Assembly (NCBI GenBank): GCA_038503065.1
Contig: JBCAMK010000015.1
Span: 682,001-746,000, forward strand
Source of the DNA: Paragyromitra xinjiangensis
Taxonomy: Eukaryota > Ascomycota > Pezizomycetes > Pezizales > Discinaceae
Length of the DNA stretch: 64,000 bases
Reading direction: 5' to 3'
The notes below the pieces were generated by a model, which was not told the DNA's origin, did not search any database, and was given only the letters and a program-made list of their open reading frames with translations. Both the position numbers and the translations under genes were made by a program. Below, piece by piece: positions 46,118 to 57,953 of this stretch; the first letter of the stretch is position 1, and each line of letters begins with the position of its first letter.

Positions 46118-47852
46118 ATGAGTAAGATTACTGATAAAATCGCTGCTCTGCGGCCAGGAGAGCCATTTCACAGCCTTGAATTTTTTCCTCCAAAGACATC
46201 TATGGTGAGTTCCTTTCTAGTAGCCATGCCTAATTCGAAGCTAATCATCACTCACAAAGGGTTTCGACAATTTAGAAGCTCGTCTCCGGCGTATGGCTCG
46301 TGCCCTTCGTCCTCTCTTCGTCAATGTCACTTGGGGCGCTGGTGGCTCAACAGCAACGAAAACCTTGCATCTTGCCGAAATCTGCCAGCGGCAGCTTAAC
46401 TTGACTACATGTCTTCACCTGACGTGTACAAATATGCCCCAGGGCGTCATCGATGAGACATTGGAAGCCGCCAAAGAAATTGGGATAAGGAACATTCTCG
46501 CATTGCGCGGGGACCTGCCGAGGGTCGAGGAGTACTCGAATACGCCGTGTGATGGGGCCGCGAATGGGGCGTCTGGGAGGCAGTTTGAGTACGCTGTTGA
46601 CTTGATCAAGTATATTCGAGAAAAACATGGTGATTATTTCTGCATCGGGGTTGCGGCGTACCCGGAGGGACATGTGGAGGGTGCTTGTCCGGAGCGGCAA
46701 GATCTGGAATTTGATCTTCCGTTTTTGATCGAGAAAGTCAAGGCTGGAGCGGATTTTATTATGACACAGCTATTCTATGATGTGGAGAAATATCTTTCGT
46801 TTGAAAAAAGGCTGCGAGAGGATGCCTCGGGGGTATTTAAGGACTTGGTTATCATTCCAGGATTGATGCCCGTACAGAGCTTCCAGATGCTGAAACGGAT
46901 CTCAAAACTGAGTGGTGCTTCGATACCCTCAGCTTTGTTGAAAAGATTGGAGGATGCCAGAGGAGACGATGAAGAAGTCAAACGTGTGGGTGTTGACATC
47001 GTCTCAGAAATCATCGAGAAAATCAAATCTACACAAACCGAATCTTTGAGAGGATTCCACTTTTATACATTAAATCTCGAGAAGGCCGTTTCGTTCATTT
47101 TGGAGCGATGCAACTTGATACCATTACCGGAAGAAGAATCTGTTATCGAGGAGACTGATAGCCCCGTGTGGAACGGCGCCCGGCGAGACCGAAGATCATC
47201 GTCTGTAACCTCCGATCCTCAGAACCGTGTCATCATCGATGCAGATTCAGGAGTGACCGATTCCTTGAGACATGCCCTATCTTCGGAAGCTGGGTTCCTA
47301 AAGCCTTCAGAGCAGTCTAGGCCGCCTGAAATAGCCCTCGCTATCTCGGAAGGTGAGGGAGCTCTTGGTCGGGAAGCAACTTGGGATGACTATCCTAATG
47401 GGCGTTTTGGAAACGCAAGATCACCCGCTTTTGGTGAGATAGACGGGTATGGTCCCTCGCTACACCATTCGCAGGCGCAAGCTATCAAACTTTGGTCATA
47501 TCCGGTAACTACAGATGATATCTCCGCGCTCTTTGTTCGCCACATTAAGGGCGAGCTGGAAGCTATTCCGTGGAGTGAACAGGAATTGAGTTCGGAGAGT
47601 AAAGTTATTCAGGAACATCTGATAAATCTGAACGCGAAAGGGTGGTGGACTGTTGCTTCTCAACCGGCAGTAAATGGCGTGAAGAGTACAGATGAGATTT
47701 TCGGATGGGGCCCTAAAAACGGTTTCGTGTTCCAGAAGGCGTTTGTGGAGTTCTTCTGCCCACAAGAGGATTGGAACATTTTGAAAGCGAAGCTGGATAA
47801 GTCAGAGGATATGTCTTATTATGCAGCTAATAAGAAGGTTGGGCTTTTTTAA
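46118..47852 (+). CDS. Methylenetetrahydrofolate reductase
   Basis: This enzyme reduces 5,10-methylene-THF to 5-methyl-THF for methionine synthesis in the cytosol. Two exons (46118-46204, 46260-47852) give 559 residues; splicing joins SLEFFPPKTSM to GFDNLEARL. The FAD-binding TIM barrel has the family marks FVNVTWGAGGST, LHLTCTNMP, ILALRGDLP, GVAAYPEGH, DFIMTQLFYD, PGLMPVQ and LRGFHFYTLNLEKAV. A Ser/Arg-rich linker (about residues 320-400, RRDRRSSSVTSDPQN) leads to the eukaryotic C-terminal regulatory domain (LFVRHIKGELEAIPWSEQEL, VEFFC). It could be MET12 or MET13 type; the linker and length do not settle which. With MET2 it belongs to methionine supply, but the two genes are 14 kb apart. 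Confidence 0.93.
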
Positions 47853-49067
47853 TGATTTGAGCTCAGACGAGAAACATCTACTTACAGGATGACTTTATTT
47901 ATTTTTAGGGAGATTATGAATCGAATTTACCTACGGGCGAGGATTCTTTCCATGCTGTGACATGGGGAGTTTTTCCAGGAAAAGAGTACGGAATTTCCCA
48001 TCTTTTTTTTATTTAGGTCATGAGTGATTTGACTGATCGTTGATTTATTTTGTAAAGGATCGTCACTCCGACTATTATCGAAGAAGTTTCTTTTAAAGCC
48101 TGGAAGGTTCGTACTTGTATTCATATCACCTAGGATAATGTTGTAGCTTATTATTAACCGAGCTTACCTTAAAACAGGAGGAAGCATTTAGCATCTGGTG
48201 CGAGTGGGGCCGTGTTTATCCTTCGCGTACAGCGTCATCAAAACTTGTGTCGGACATCGCGCAAACTTACTACCTGGTCAATATTGTACATCATGGATAC
48301 CTAGAACCTAATGTTCTGTGGAATTTTCTTGAGGTGTAATATGGTGTAAATGCTACTACCCGTTTGTATGATGCTCCTACTTGTGTAACGGTTTATACCT
48401 TCAGTGGTTTGATACTGTTTGGTTTCTTTTCTTATTTGTACTTTTTCTTGTTTCGTTTCATTGGGTGAGATTGCATCTAACGACTGGGCGGCTTTGTTGT
48501 TTTTGGGCATAGTTATGGCATATCTTGGCTGGGTGAAGTGAAGCTAAAAGAGAAGCATTGTATATCGGGGGTTTTGAGTTGAATTTTTGCGATGGGGCAG
48601 GCTTTTCCTGCGTTGTTTCTTTAGAATGTGTCGCATGATTGTTCCGATTTCACTAAGGCGCGAATTGCGAGTACTATTAATTGTAACAGTAGTGATCAAA
48701 GGTGGGAGGGAGAAAAACAACCGAAGTTGTAATACCGGGCGTTTTGATGGTGGAGGTTCCCTCTTTATGATGATTTTCTGGAAAGCCAGGCTAGGGTAGG
48801 AGTGTAACGTCATGCGACATCACTCGCCTGATATGTTATTTGGTTTCTATAGGACTCTAAGAAGCCTGGGCGTATATGATACAGAGACCTTTGGAGACGG
48901 ATTTGGTACGGGGGAGAGAAAAGGTGCATGGAAAATTGCGTGATATTGCCGAAGTCACAAAATCGGATATCATCGCCCGACACATTCCTGATATCAATAT
49001 TCACTCTGGTGCGAACCGTAGTATTCAAAGTACATAAACCTGTGTATAAGGACACATCCTCGTTTGT
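47853..49067. other. Intergenic, convergent
   Basis: About 1.2 kb between convergent genes. Minus-strand frames at 48301-48510 and 48544-48813 are Lys/Arg/Ile-rich and unsupported. No repeats seen. Confidence 0.5.
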
Positions 49068-50763
49068 TCAATAAACCCAATAAATAAATACAAAACTTAT
49101 AAAAATTAACGTCGCTGTAGCCAGCCACGCTCCAACCCTTTGCTTTTTAGTCATCTTAGTTAATAATTCTTCCTGTATTCCGTCCCCGCCCTCACTTCCA
49201 CCGCCATTTCTACCTCTACGCGGCCCACCTCGGCTTCCAGCAGCTGGATTTCCTTCACTAGTCCCCCCTTCCTTCTCAGTTACTGGCACACCGACTGCAT
49301 TCACCAGTGTGTTCTGAATGACCTCTAGCGCAGAAACCTGTTCACCAACCCCGAACAGCCCATCCCACTGTGGTTGATACCATTTCATACCGCATGTATT
49401 TTTGTCTGAACCATAAGAACAAGCTGCTGCAGCCGCAATGGCAGAGGTTCGGAGTTTTGGCATGATGAGATTTGTGGTCCAAGGCGCCATTTTCACAGTG
49501 AGTGCCAAGAAACGCGCGAAATAGGCCTTAAAAGAGCGTTGGTCAATATTGCAAGTAACTGGACGTTCGCAGGCCTGTTCGAAAATTGTATCAGAAGGGC
49601 CAAGAGGGGGGTTGGTATAGAAGATTCGGGTCATGTCTAGGATTCCTTCTATTCGTGATTTCCATTCTGGATCGCCGTTGGTCTGAGAAACACCGGGACG
49701 GGTTAGATTCTTCTTATAGGGAAAGAGATATTGGATGAAACTATGTCTTCGGGCGAAAGATGGATCCGTACGAGGTTATACATATATGCTGCCCCGGCCA
49801 AATAAGTCCCTGCGTTGTACGACCACTGGACCCAATTGACAGTTGTGCAATTATTTTGCGAATCTGATCCATCAAAATACCTGTGATCAGACGTCGCTAA
49901 TCCCAACTGATGAGTCCAATCATATGCCTTAACAGCCCAATCTGCATAAGTTGCGTTACCCGTATATCTGGCTAACCTAGCAGCAAGCTGGAAGAAGCAA
50001 CCATTTGAGATTGTGTTTTTATAGCCATACCCGTTATTGAAAGAATATATCTGCCACCTGAGCCCACCACCACATGTTGCAGTATCCCATCGAGATGCTT
50101 GTGTATTAAACACTGCTTGAGCGAGGGCAAGCCATTGGGCTTGACCCTTGGGGGGGTCGGGAAAGTTCTTTTCAGCAGCGGAAATGACGGTTAGGCCCCA
50201 GAAACATTGATCGTCGTTTCCCTGTTGATTGATATACCCCGAAGTAAGCAATGGAAGCTTAGGTGCTGGTCATCAGAATAGGAGATTTTACCAAGGACTT
50301 GGATTGATTTGGCGGCATATAATTCTGGTCTGGTCCCATCTGATGTAGCAAAGCTTCTGTAACGACAGGATTATAGCCTTCATCGCCGGTGTAATACCAA
50401 TAATCAACAAGCGCCTGCAAAGATGCCAATCATGTTAGAACTAAATTTGGTTTCTTTAAGTTTTGAGGGCCCACCCCAAATACTGCCCCAGCCTCCCACC
50501 AGTAATAAGGATCACCAAATAGCCCTGGGATGCCATTCGTCTTATTTCCGGGGTACATCTCCATCATTTTATACGCAATCCCCTGTGTCACATGAAGAAC
50601 CGATTCTTCCACAGTTATTAGTCTCCAAAAAGGCCATTGGGGCTTGGTTCAGAGGGTAATTACCTCTGTCATCGACGATGAGCTCATACCCCGTTGTCAG
50701 CGGGGCAATCACCAGTAAGAATGAGAGCATTCTTGATAGATAGCATTTGGGTCGGGCTTTCAT
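49068..50763 (-). CDS. GH76 cell-wall alpha-1,6-mannosidase/transglycosidase (Dfg5/Dcw1 family)
   Basis: This membrane-bound enzyme is thought to cross-link GPI-anchored mannoproteins to the wall glucan. A signal peptide ([14 protein letters not shown]) follows a basic start, with cleavage near GYELIVDD. Spliced exons then give [43 protein letters not shown], and [17 protein letters not shown] with the catalytic Asp-Asp pair. Next come [41 protein letters not shown] and the C-terminal [15 protein letters not shown], all typical of GH76. After about 90 residues of Gly/Ser/Arg-rich linker the protein ends in a hydrophobic helix ([19 protein letters not shown]), so it may be tail-anchored rather than GPI-linked. 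Introns are near 50690-50630, 50480-50415, 50290-50220 and 49760-49690; exact ends are provisional. Confidence 0.9.
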
Positions 50764-51387
50764 AACTGTGGGTTTCTCTGTAAATTCGTAAGGGGGTAAC
50801 CAGCGTTGTCTCAATAAACATCGTTTCTCCAAAGGGTCCTGGAAAAGTATCTAAGAAAGCGCGGGGCAGATGACTCTCAAGATATTCATTGTGAGCTTAA
50901 ATTGCCTGCTAGACTAATTTAAAATGGCGGAGTGCTCTATGGGTTGTCGAGCTAGTAGTGTTTAGATTTGGACTACTAGAGTTTATGTGAGCACGATACT
51001 CTGCGACGCGCCCTGTTCGTGACATCTTAAAGGACAGTGTCATGTATAGTAATTTATTTCTCAGACCCCAAATCTGTGATCCAATATCGAAGGCAAATTT
51101 TCCGGACAAGTGTTCACAGATACCGAATCATGTTTTATGATGCAGGTACTCTGGGCCGTGAGAAATTTCGGATTCAAATTTTTTGAGCATCTTGGCTAGA
51201 GACTACCTCTTATCCCACCTTCTGGTACACGGGACTTTGAAGGTTTACTATACCAATACTGAATCTATTAATTGTGAATTGGAGGATGTGTGGGGGCGGA
51301 ATAAGTGAGGGGCTCGCAGATTGAAGCTAAATATCTGGAGAAATAACGTTGCCTCGTACAGTATTGTAACTACGCGAGGTGAGGTGT
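50764..51387. other. Intergenic
   Basis: About 620 bp between the GH76 promoter and the 3' end of NOM1/SGD1. No feature recognised. Confidence 0.5.
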
Positions 51388-54038
51388 CTATTCGTCTCCT
51401 ATAGTATCCCTTGCAACAACTGATTTTAGCCCATCACACGCGGCACTAACCCCCCATCGTACAGTTGCAGTCTCTGTTTCTCCACCAGCCACATCAGTCC
51501 CCTTAACATATTTCCTCAGAAAGAACAAAACACTTCTCGCTAGATCCACATTCTCAGCAGTCTTCAGAAATACATCCATAATCGCCTTTTCATCCCTTCC
51601 ATTCTCCGCTGTAGTGCTTCTCTGTGAGTGCAAGATGATAGTGATAAACATTAGCTCTAAAAATGTCTTTGTCTTGCTCTGAAGGTAAGTCATGTTCAGA
51701 GTCTTCAGAACGGTAAGTGTTAAGGCTCCTTCTGCAATTAAAGACCCGTACATCCGCGAAAGATTCACTATCTTTCGCATGCCTAACCCTTCATCTTCTT
51801 CATCTTCGTCGAATACCTCTGCTGCCCTTCCGCCATCGTCTTCGCCCATGCGTCGGAAGATATCCCAGAGGCAAAACGTGAAAGTCATCCTCAGCGACTT
51901 CTGCCCGCAGAGTTTCCGTGCGATGAGGGTATAGTAGGGATTGTATGTGGCTTCACTGCCACAACAGTGGACCAATACTCGAGGGATTTCTGGTTCTTGC
52001 TTTCTTTTTAGTCGTAGCTTGAGGAGTCGATTGTGGGCATCTGTGTAGTCTTCTGCAGACATCACAGTGACGAAGATAGATCGACGGACATCGGTATTCA
52101 TGCGTTGTTCACGGGCCAACTGAACAAGATCCGTGACGGTACCAAAATCTCCTGTTTCTAAATCCGGTTTGCCCCTCGACTTCTCCGATTTCTCAACAGG
52201 AGCCTCTGACCCCGAAGCTTGATTACCGACCCAAGATGCTCCAACAAGCCACCATTTCCCTTTCGTTTCTGTATCCCGGATATCCGCTAGAGAAGCACGT
52301 AGCGGTTCACTTGCTCGGAGTTGACGGTTGTTCAATGAGCCAACCAGTTTCTTCATGCGGGATGTCGCCGCTGCTGTTACCGCAGATGAGGCTGTGGCGG
52401 ATTTGAGGCGGTTGTTTTTAAGGTTTGTGAGGGTTTCGATCATGAATTTTGTACGGATACTGAGATTTGATTGTCCAATCCTAGTGATTGCCGGTTGCAT
52501 CATTAATACAAGGTCTTTCAGTGCTGTTGGGTCATCCTGCCGTAGTTGAACACCGGAATCTATATATATTAGTTTAATGTTCCGAGGAATATATCAAGCC
52601 CATCGGACGGAAAAACTTACTCCTCACGATTTTTAGTAGTAGCTCAGTATTTAGTTCCGTAATCTCTCCCAAAAAAATCCTGATGAAATCGAACACAAGG
52701 ACGCAGCCCACAACCTGGAAATTGTACAGCTCTGCCAAAAAGCTCATCAAATTCGTACACTCTTTGGTGCCCATCGAAGGGTCCTTGATTCCGTTTGTCT
52801 TCTGGTAATGGGTATCAAAGTTTTCTACAATCCTCTGCACGATATGTGCGCCAAAATCTGTCCCTAGGAGTTTATAGATACCAGCCACAAATCCTGCATG
52901 GAGAATCATGAAAGTATCCATAAGCGAAGAAGGATCACAAACGATAGAGATAAGGATATCAGATAGTGTTGAGGTGACATGGCCTCGGGGATTTGTGCGG
53001 TATAGCATCTCGATTTCGGAGAGGATTGAAAGCATATTGGCCTCGGAAAGTCGATTAAAGAGACCCTTGCATTGGCGTTGGAGTCGAAGGAGAAGCTCAG
53101 AGTCTGTAGTAGGAGCTTTACGGAGGGAAGGGGGGATGTATTTAGATGTGCTGGCTTCAAACTTGGGCTCTTCTGTTGGTGTTTCCGGATCAGATCGATT
53201 TTTGGACTCTGCTTCGAGATCTGAGCCGAATCCCTTGAACTCTTCCTCCTTTTCATCTCCGTCCTCGTTCTCATCGTCGTCTAGACTCAAACTTCGATCT
53301 GACTCATCCAAATCCATTCCATCACCGAGAATATCATCCAATCCATCATCACCAGTTTCATCACCTGATTCCTCATCATCCATGTCCTCAAATCCCGTAG
53401 CGTCATTCCCATCGTCTGATACAGGTTCAGGCTCCACTATTTTCCGCCTCCTGATCGCCCTGGGCTTCTCGCTGCTCAAAAAATCATTATCTAGCCCCTC
53501 CATCAAAGAATCCAACCCATCCTCCTGAAATGATGACGGGAGCTTCTTGTTTTTGATCTTCAGCTTTTTTTCCAGGTAACTGATCTCTGCATCGTCTTCC
53601 GCGAGCTTGTCCTTAATGGCTCTCCTTATGTATGGCCTAGGTTCCCCCTCCTTCTCCTCCTTTCCTGCTTTTCGTTTCACTGGTTTTGTCTTCTTCAAGA
53701 TCGACTTTAGCTTCTTCGGCGATTCCTCTGTCCTTGGTGCGACAGCGGCGGTTACTTGTTCTTCACTCGAGGAAGCCGTATGATGAACTGGTTGCGGTGG
53801 CCCATGTTTTGCAAGATGAATTCGCTGCTTCTTTTTTACTTCGCGTTCTTGCTTGCGGCGCTCTTTGCGGTCGGGAATGCGTTTGTTCTTGCTATTACGT
53901 CGGGATTGGTCCTCTGTATTTTCTATTTAGCACAATTCGGACTATTTGATAAAACAAAGGGAGGAACATACGGAGACCGAGTTCTTGAACGAGTTCCCGG
54001 GGGAGTCGCGTGGTGCTTGTTTTACCAGTTGATGGCAT
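51388..54038 (-). CDS. SGD1: Nucleolar MIF4G/MA3-domain protein (NOM1/SGD1)
   Basis: This is a nucleolar scaffold needed for 18S rRNA maturation; in animals NOM1 targets PP1 and eIF4A-like helicases to the nucleolus. Three exons (53972-54038, 52621-53922, 51388-52559) close to 846 residues. The short first exon codes for STTRLPRELVQELGL. Exon 2 opens with a strongly basic stretch (NKRIPDRKERRKQEREVKKKQR), then acidic Asp/Glu blocks, then YIPPSLRKA and the MIF4G domain (LLRLQRQCKGLFNRLSEANM through FMILHAGFVAGIYKLLGTDFG). After IVRNSGVQLRQDDPTALKDLV comes the MA3 region (LRMTFTFCLWDIFRRMGED, LSRMYGSLIAEGALTLTVL). The protein is slightly shorter than yeast Sgd1, and splice phases agree. Confidence 0.93.
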
Positions 54039-57000
54039 TCTGGTGAATTTTGATCCTTTTTGATCCTCGAAATTTTTTGTGAGCTTGGGCGTGGAGCCTG
54101 CCAGATCGGCACGTGCCAAGCAGGATTAGGGGTGTACTTGGTAAACTTACATAATACACAGTGAACCATAATTCATAGTCCAAATACCTTAGAACCTGGG
54201 ATATTTTGTTCCTCATGTATCGGGCTTGCACAAGGACTTAGCTGTCACGTTACGCATGGCTCACGAGTGTAATTTGGTCAGTTTCACGGTATGTAGACTA
54301 CATGTATTTCTCAATACTAGTTGATTGGATATAAACCGGTCACTTTTCCCAGGAGTACCCAGGGTTTAATTCTCTACATCGGTTTGTTCGGTTTTGGCTG
54401 TGTGGTTAATTGTGTTCTATTGCTCCAAACTCTAGGACCTAGGGTAGAGTGGACCGTGTGATGGTGTGACCTGAAGCCAAACCGCGAGTTTTCTCTGCCG
54501 GAGGTCAACCTCGCCGTTATCCGGTTGGGATATACCGTAGTTGCAGAAAAAGCTGCAGCTTATAGTGGGTGTCGACTTAAACCTAGTCTCGTGCCAGCCC
54601 CATTACCGAAGGTTGCTACGCACCGTAGGTTCCACCACCCACAGCCAATGGAATTGTTAGCAAAAGATATGATACTACCGTATTTCTCGCAAATAGCAAA
54701 TACAGCCGGACTGAGACCGCAGGGCAAGAATTGCGGTTGGATTGGCTGAGTAGATAATGAGGCTCAATTACACCCAGTTAAGAACCAAAGCAATCTTCAG
54801 ATTTGACGCAGACGGTAAAGATCCTGTTGCCTCGCCCAGTGATATTACCATTCTATCATGCAGTCTCAGTCTAGCTGTATTCGTTATTTTCGAAGAAATA
54901 CGGTATTGAAGCTCTATATCTTTTTTGCAAGGAATGGCATTGGGTGGTTGTGGCGGAATAAAAATTCACTTTTGGTGGTGGAATGCATGAAATGGAACGT
55001 TCCAGGGAATACCAAGGATGTGACTAGATATATGCAGGGACATTACCCCCTATATTTGGCTTAAGCATCTATAGGGCCACAGAGCGTATTGCTAGGAGGG
55101 TCTTTGTCTAGGGAGATTTCTGATAAATTTTCAAATTGACGAGCTATGCACGGAATTTGGTGGGGCGTTTGGTCAGACGTGGCGTTCCATACTCGATTTT
55201 GATTGGCCCGGGTTTAAGCTTACACCCACCATACCATCCCTGGATTCGGGTAACCTTAATTATTGTACGTCAACCAACTACAGGCACGTATTATACTGTA
55301 TCTTATTACTCGAGTAGGAAACTTGAATTTAAGGCCAAAGATTGCCGTGAGCCGGAGTTAGACACAAGGATTGGCTTGTAGCAAGCGTTGACGCACATGC
55401 AAATTTTAGAGCTGCAGAGAATTAGAACCATTGCTGCATTTCTACCGTAAGGGTAAGTAACGAATGTACTTCACATGCATGATAGGCGTTGTAAACTTAC
55501 TGAAAGCATCTCTGAATGAGGACAACTGTTAGATTACGCAATAGTAGTTATGACAGGTTTATTTTATCTGCTAGAAGCCCTATTTTGTCTTAAACTCACC
55601 TCCCACTACGCAGCCCTAGTCATAATGATAAGCTGGGAACGGTAAATTGGTTTACCATATGCGGGTGCCCAACATCACGTGCGCGCGCGAAGTTCCAGTT
55701 GTTTTTGAGAGCTTTATCGTTATACTACATATAGGGTAAGGATAAGATGGTACATGTATATCTCCCATCATCTGTACATGTACGATGACCCATAGAACAT
55801 ATAATGCCGCCATTTCATTTTCACGTCCGCCCCCGGCCCCCCCGCCCCCCCGGGCACATAGATACAACCTGTTTTTTCTTCCAAACCATAATAAGGTACT
55901 AGCTTCTTTCGGGTAGTTGATACTGAGGTTGATCACTTCCCTGACATTGGTGCTCTATTTTTTGTTGGGTGTTACAAACTTGGAAAGTGGTGCAATCTGG
56001 CTGGTTGCTGGGGGTGGTGGAGGAGGGGTGAGGGGTTTGAGCTGAAAGGGCAATATATATATATTTTTTGGGTCTGGCCAGGGATTCTATTTGCGCCTGT
56101 GCGCCGTCGTGTGATCGGGGGTCTTCGTCACCTGATACTGGCATGCTATGAGGACAATAAGCACACGATACACGATCTCTACGCTGGGGCTGCACAATTC
56201 TCGGAAGTGTATTGTGAATATCTCCCAGGTCACCTGATTGAACCTCATCGGTGAAGGCAGATCCGCAGAACAGCTCTTCTAATTGGCTTTGCATACTTTG
56301 GTATGCACTTACTATAAGATGTCTCCCTCTCTCTTCATAGATCGCAGGCTAAATGTAGATTTGTATTAGCTTGCAGCATTTCATCTATGACATTTGCAGG
56401 CTACGAATACAAAAGCTGGCCCAAGCTGCCTCAGATCAATTCTTTGACGTGGGCTAATAGCTATAGGTCACGGGTGCTTAGAGCTAAGTTGTGGGCTTAT
56501 GAGGGTGGGGGCATTTTTTCATCTGACCTGAGTCAAAAGCTGTGAAGTGAAAACATCCCAGACTCATGGCGTTCTATCCCTAGAATCTTTGGAAAACATC
56601 CAACGATCGTGTGTAAGTAGTAGCTACGATAAGTACGTGGGAATAGAGGAATACTGAACTTTTCATCATCCGACTTGCTGTGCTTTAAGCCTACAATATC
56701 CTCATAAGATGCCCTAAGCAAACCCTTAGGTTCCATTAACTTCTCGTTGGTATTGGCGTAGTCGAACAGATCCTCGTGCCTAAGAGATAGCCCGTGCTGG
56801 TGTCGCTGACACTGGTCACGACATCAAGGTACAGACAAATTTTACTGACCGCTGGTATTCTAGCCTAAGCGCTCACTGTGTTACTAGAATCAAGGGTAAA
56901 AAGATGACGTTGATCTCGTACTTTTGTATGGGACCCTGCAACGGTGCGCAGCAGCCATAGGCAGTAGGGGATGGGAACGAGCCTACGCTGTTCCATTCTT

Positions 57001-57569
57001 TTTCAATTTAATTTTAACAGGGTGCCACTGCCCAAAAGGATTGGGCATAAAAGCATAGACATGATACCCCTACCATAACTATAGCTGGTGCTAGGTGGAA
57101 TACCTTTCATCTTCAGAGAGGGAATGAGCGAAAGTGAAACAAGAATAACCACGAGTCAAGATACCAACTAGAACCGAAAAATAAGATTCCATGGATCCTG
57201 GATAGTAGGGTTAAGCTCTCTCGCGATGTATCACCGATCCTACGATGATCAAAGTGATATCACAAGACTCACCGTTCCTACGCTAGTGTTCACGGGAACC
57301 CCGGGTGAACGACCATCCCTTTCTTCTTGGCTTTGTCCCCTCTCAATTTTTCTCTCTTGAAAATCAAGATAGCTTGACTTTTCTCTCTTGGGCTCTGTGC
57401 TATCAGGGACTCCAAGTTTAATTCTACGATGTGACTTATCTGCCATCAAAAATCCTCTTCTGATCCATATATCTATACGCTATTCCGGGAAACTAATTGG
57501 TGAAGTCAAACAGAAACTGAACCAAAAGCAGGCAAAAATAAGACAAAAGTAACCCCTCCTCCTCCCAGC
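54039..57569. other. Gene-poor interval with repeats
   Basis: About 3.5 kb without a convincing gene. It contains TACATGTA at 54299, 55751 and 55775, a C-rich run (about 55830-55853), an AT dinucleotide run (56053-56064), and copy B of a dispersed repeat (56947). Frames at 55899-56294 and 57249-57449 (minus) look non-coding, though the latter ends at a consensus GTGAGT donor and could be a stray exon. Confidence 0.5.
56947..56986 (+). repeat. Dispersed repeat, copy B
   Basis: Matches 22792-22831 over 40 bases with only transition differences. Its surroundings were not alignable to copy A by eye beyond about 15 further bases on the left. Confidence 0.6.
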
Positions 57570-57953
57570 CTAAAAGTCCTGGAAAGTCGACAGTTGTCTA
57601 TTGATCTTTCCGATTTCCATCACCCATTTCTCGATGTTGTCGTCTTGCTCGGCCTTACAGATTCGGTACGAGGCTTGCTTCTCAGCAAGCACGCCCTGGA
57701 CATTTGCCACTTGAGATCTCGCGGTATCTATAAGGGCCTGATACTTTGCAACTTCAGACTTCGAGGCTGCAGCAGAAAGTATCTGGGCGAACTGGAGATC
57801 TTGGGTGTATTGGCCGAGCTTTTGGAGCTCGGGCTTGATTCCTTCGTAGAGTGACGCATGGATGGCTTCGAGGGTTTTGCGAGCCTGTAAGATTTTGCCT
57901 TGATAGTCTGTGACAGAACTGACGAGCTGAGAAAAGACAGCGGCAGAATTCAT
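57570..57953 (-). CDS. Small coiled-coil protein, unrecognised
   Basis: A single exon of 127 residues from MNSAAVFSQL; an upstream in-frame ATG (58019) is less likely because the extra residues are polar and unlike the rest. Almost the whole protein is predicted by eye as two or three long helices with heptad spacing of Leu/Val/Ile (LVSSVTDYQGKILQARKTLEAIHASLY, then YQALIDTARSQVANVQGVLAEKQ). It contains a single Cys, one Trp, and few prolines. Regular amino-acid use and a clean start support a real gene. It could be a subunit of a larger complex (kinetochore-, autophagy- or BLOC-like helical bundles share this look), but no family can be named. Confidence 0.6.
   Translation of the reverse strand: MNSAAVFSQLVSSVTDYQGKILQARKTLEAIHASLYEGIKPELQKLGQYTQDLQFAQILSAAASKSEVAKYQALIDTARSQVANVQGVLAEKQASYRICKAEQDDNIEKWVMEIGKINRQLSTFQDF

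Noticed and set aside
53686..54046. Plus-strand frame with hydrophobic segments (FYFAFLLAALFAVG)
   Set aside because: It is antisense to the first two exons of NOM1/SGD1, whose basic coding sequence gives an apparent hydrophobic reverse reading.
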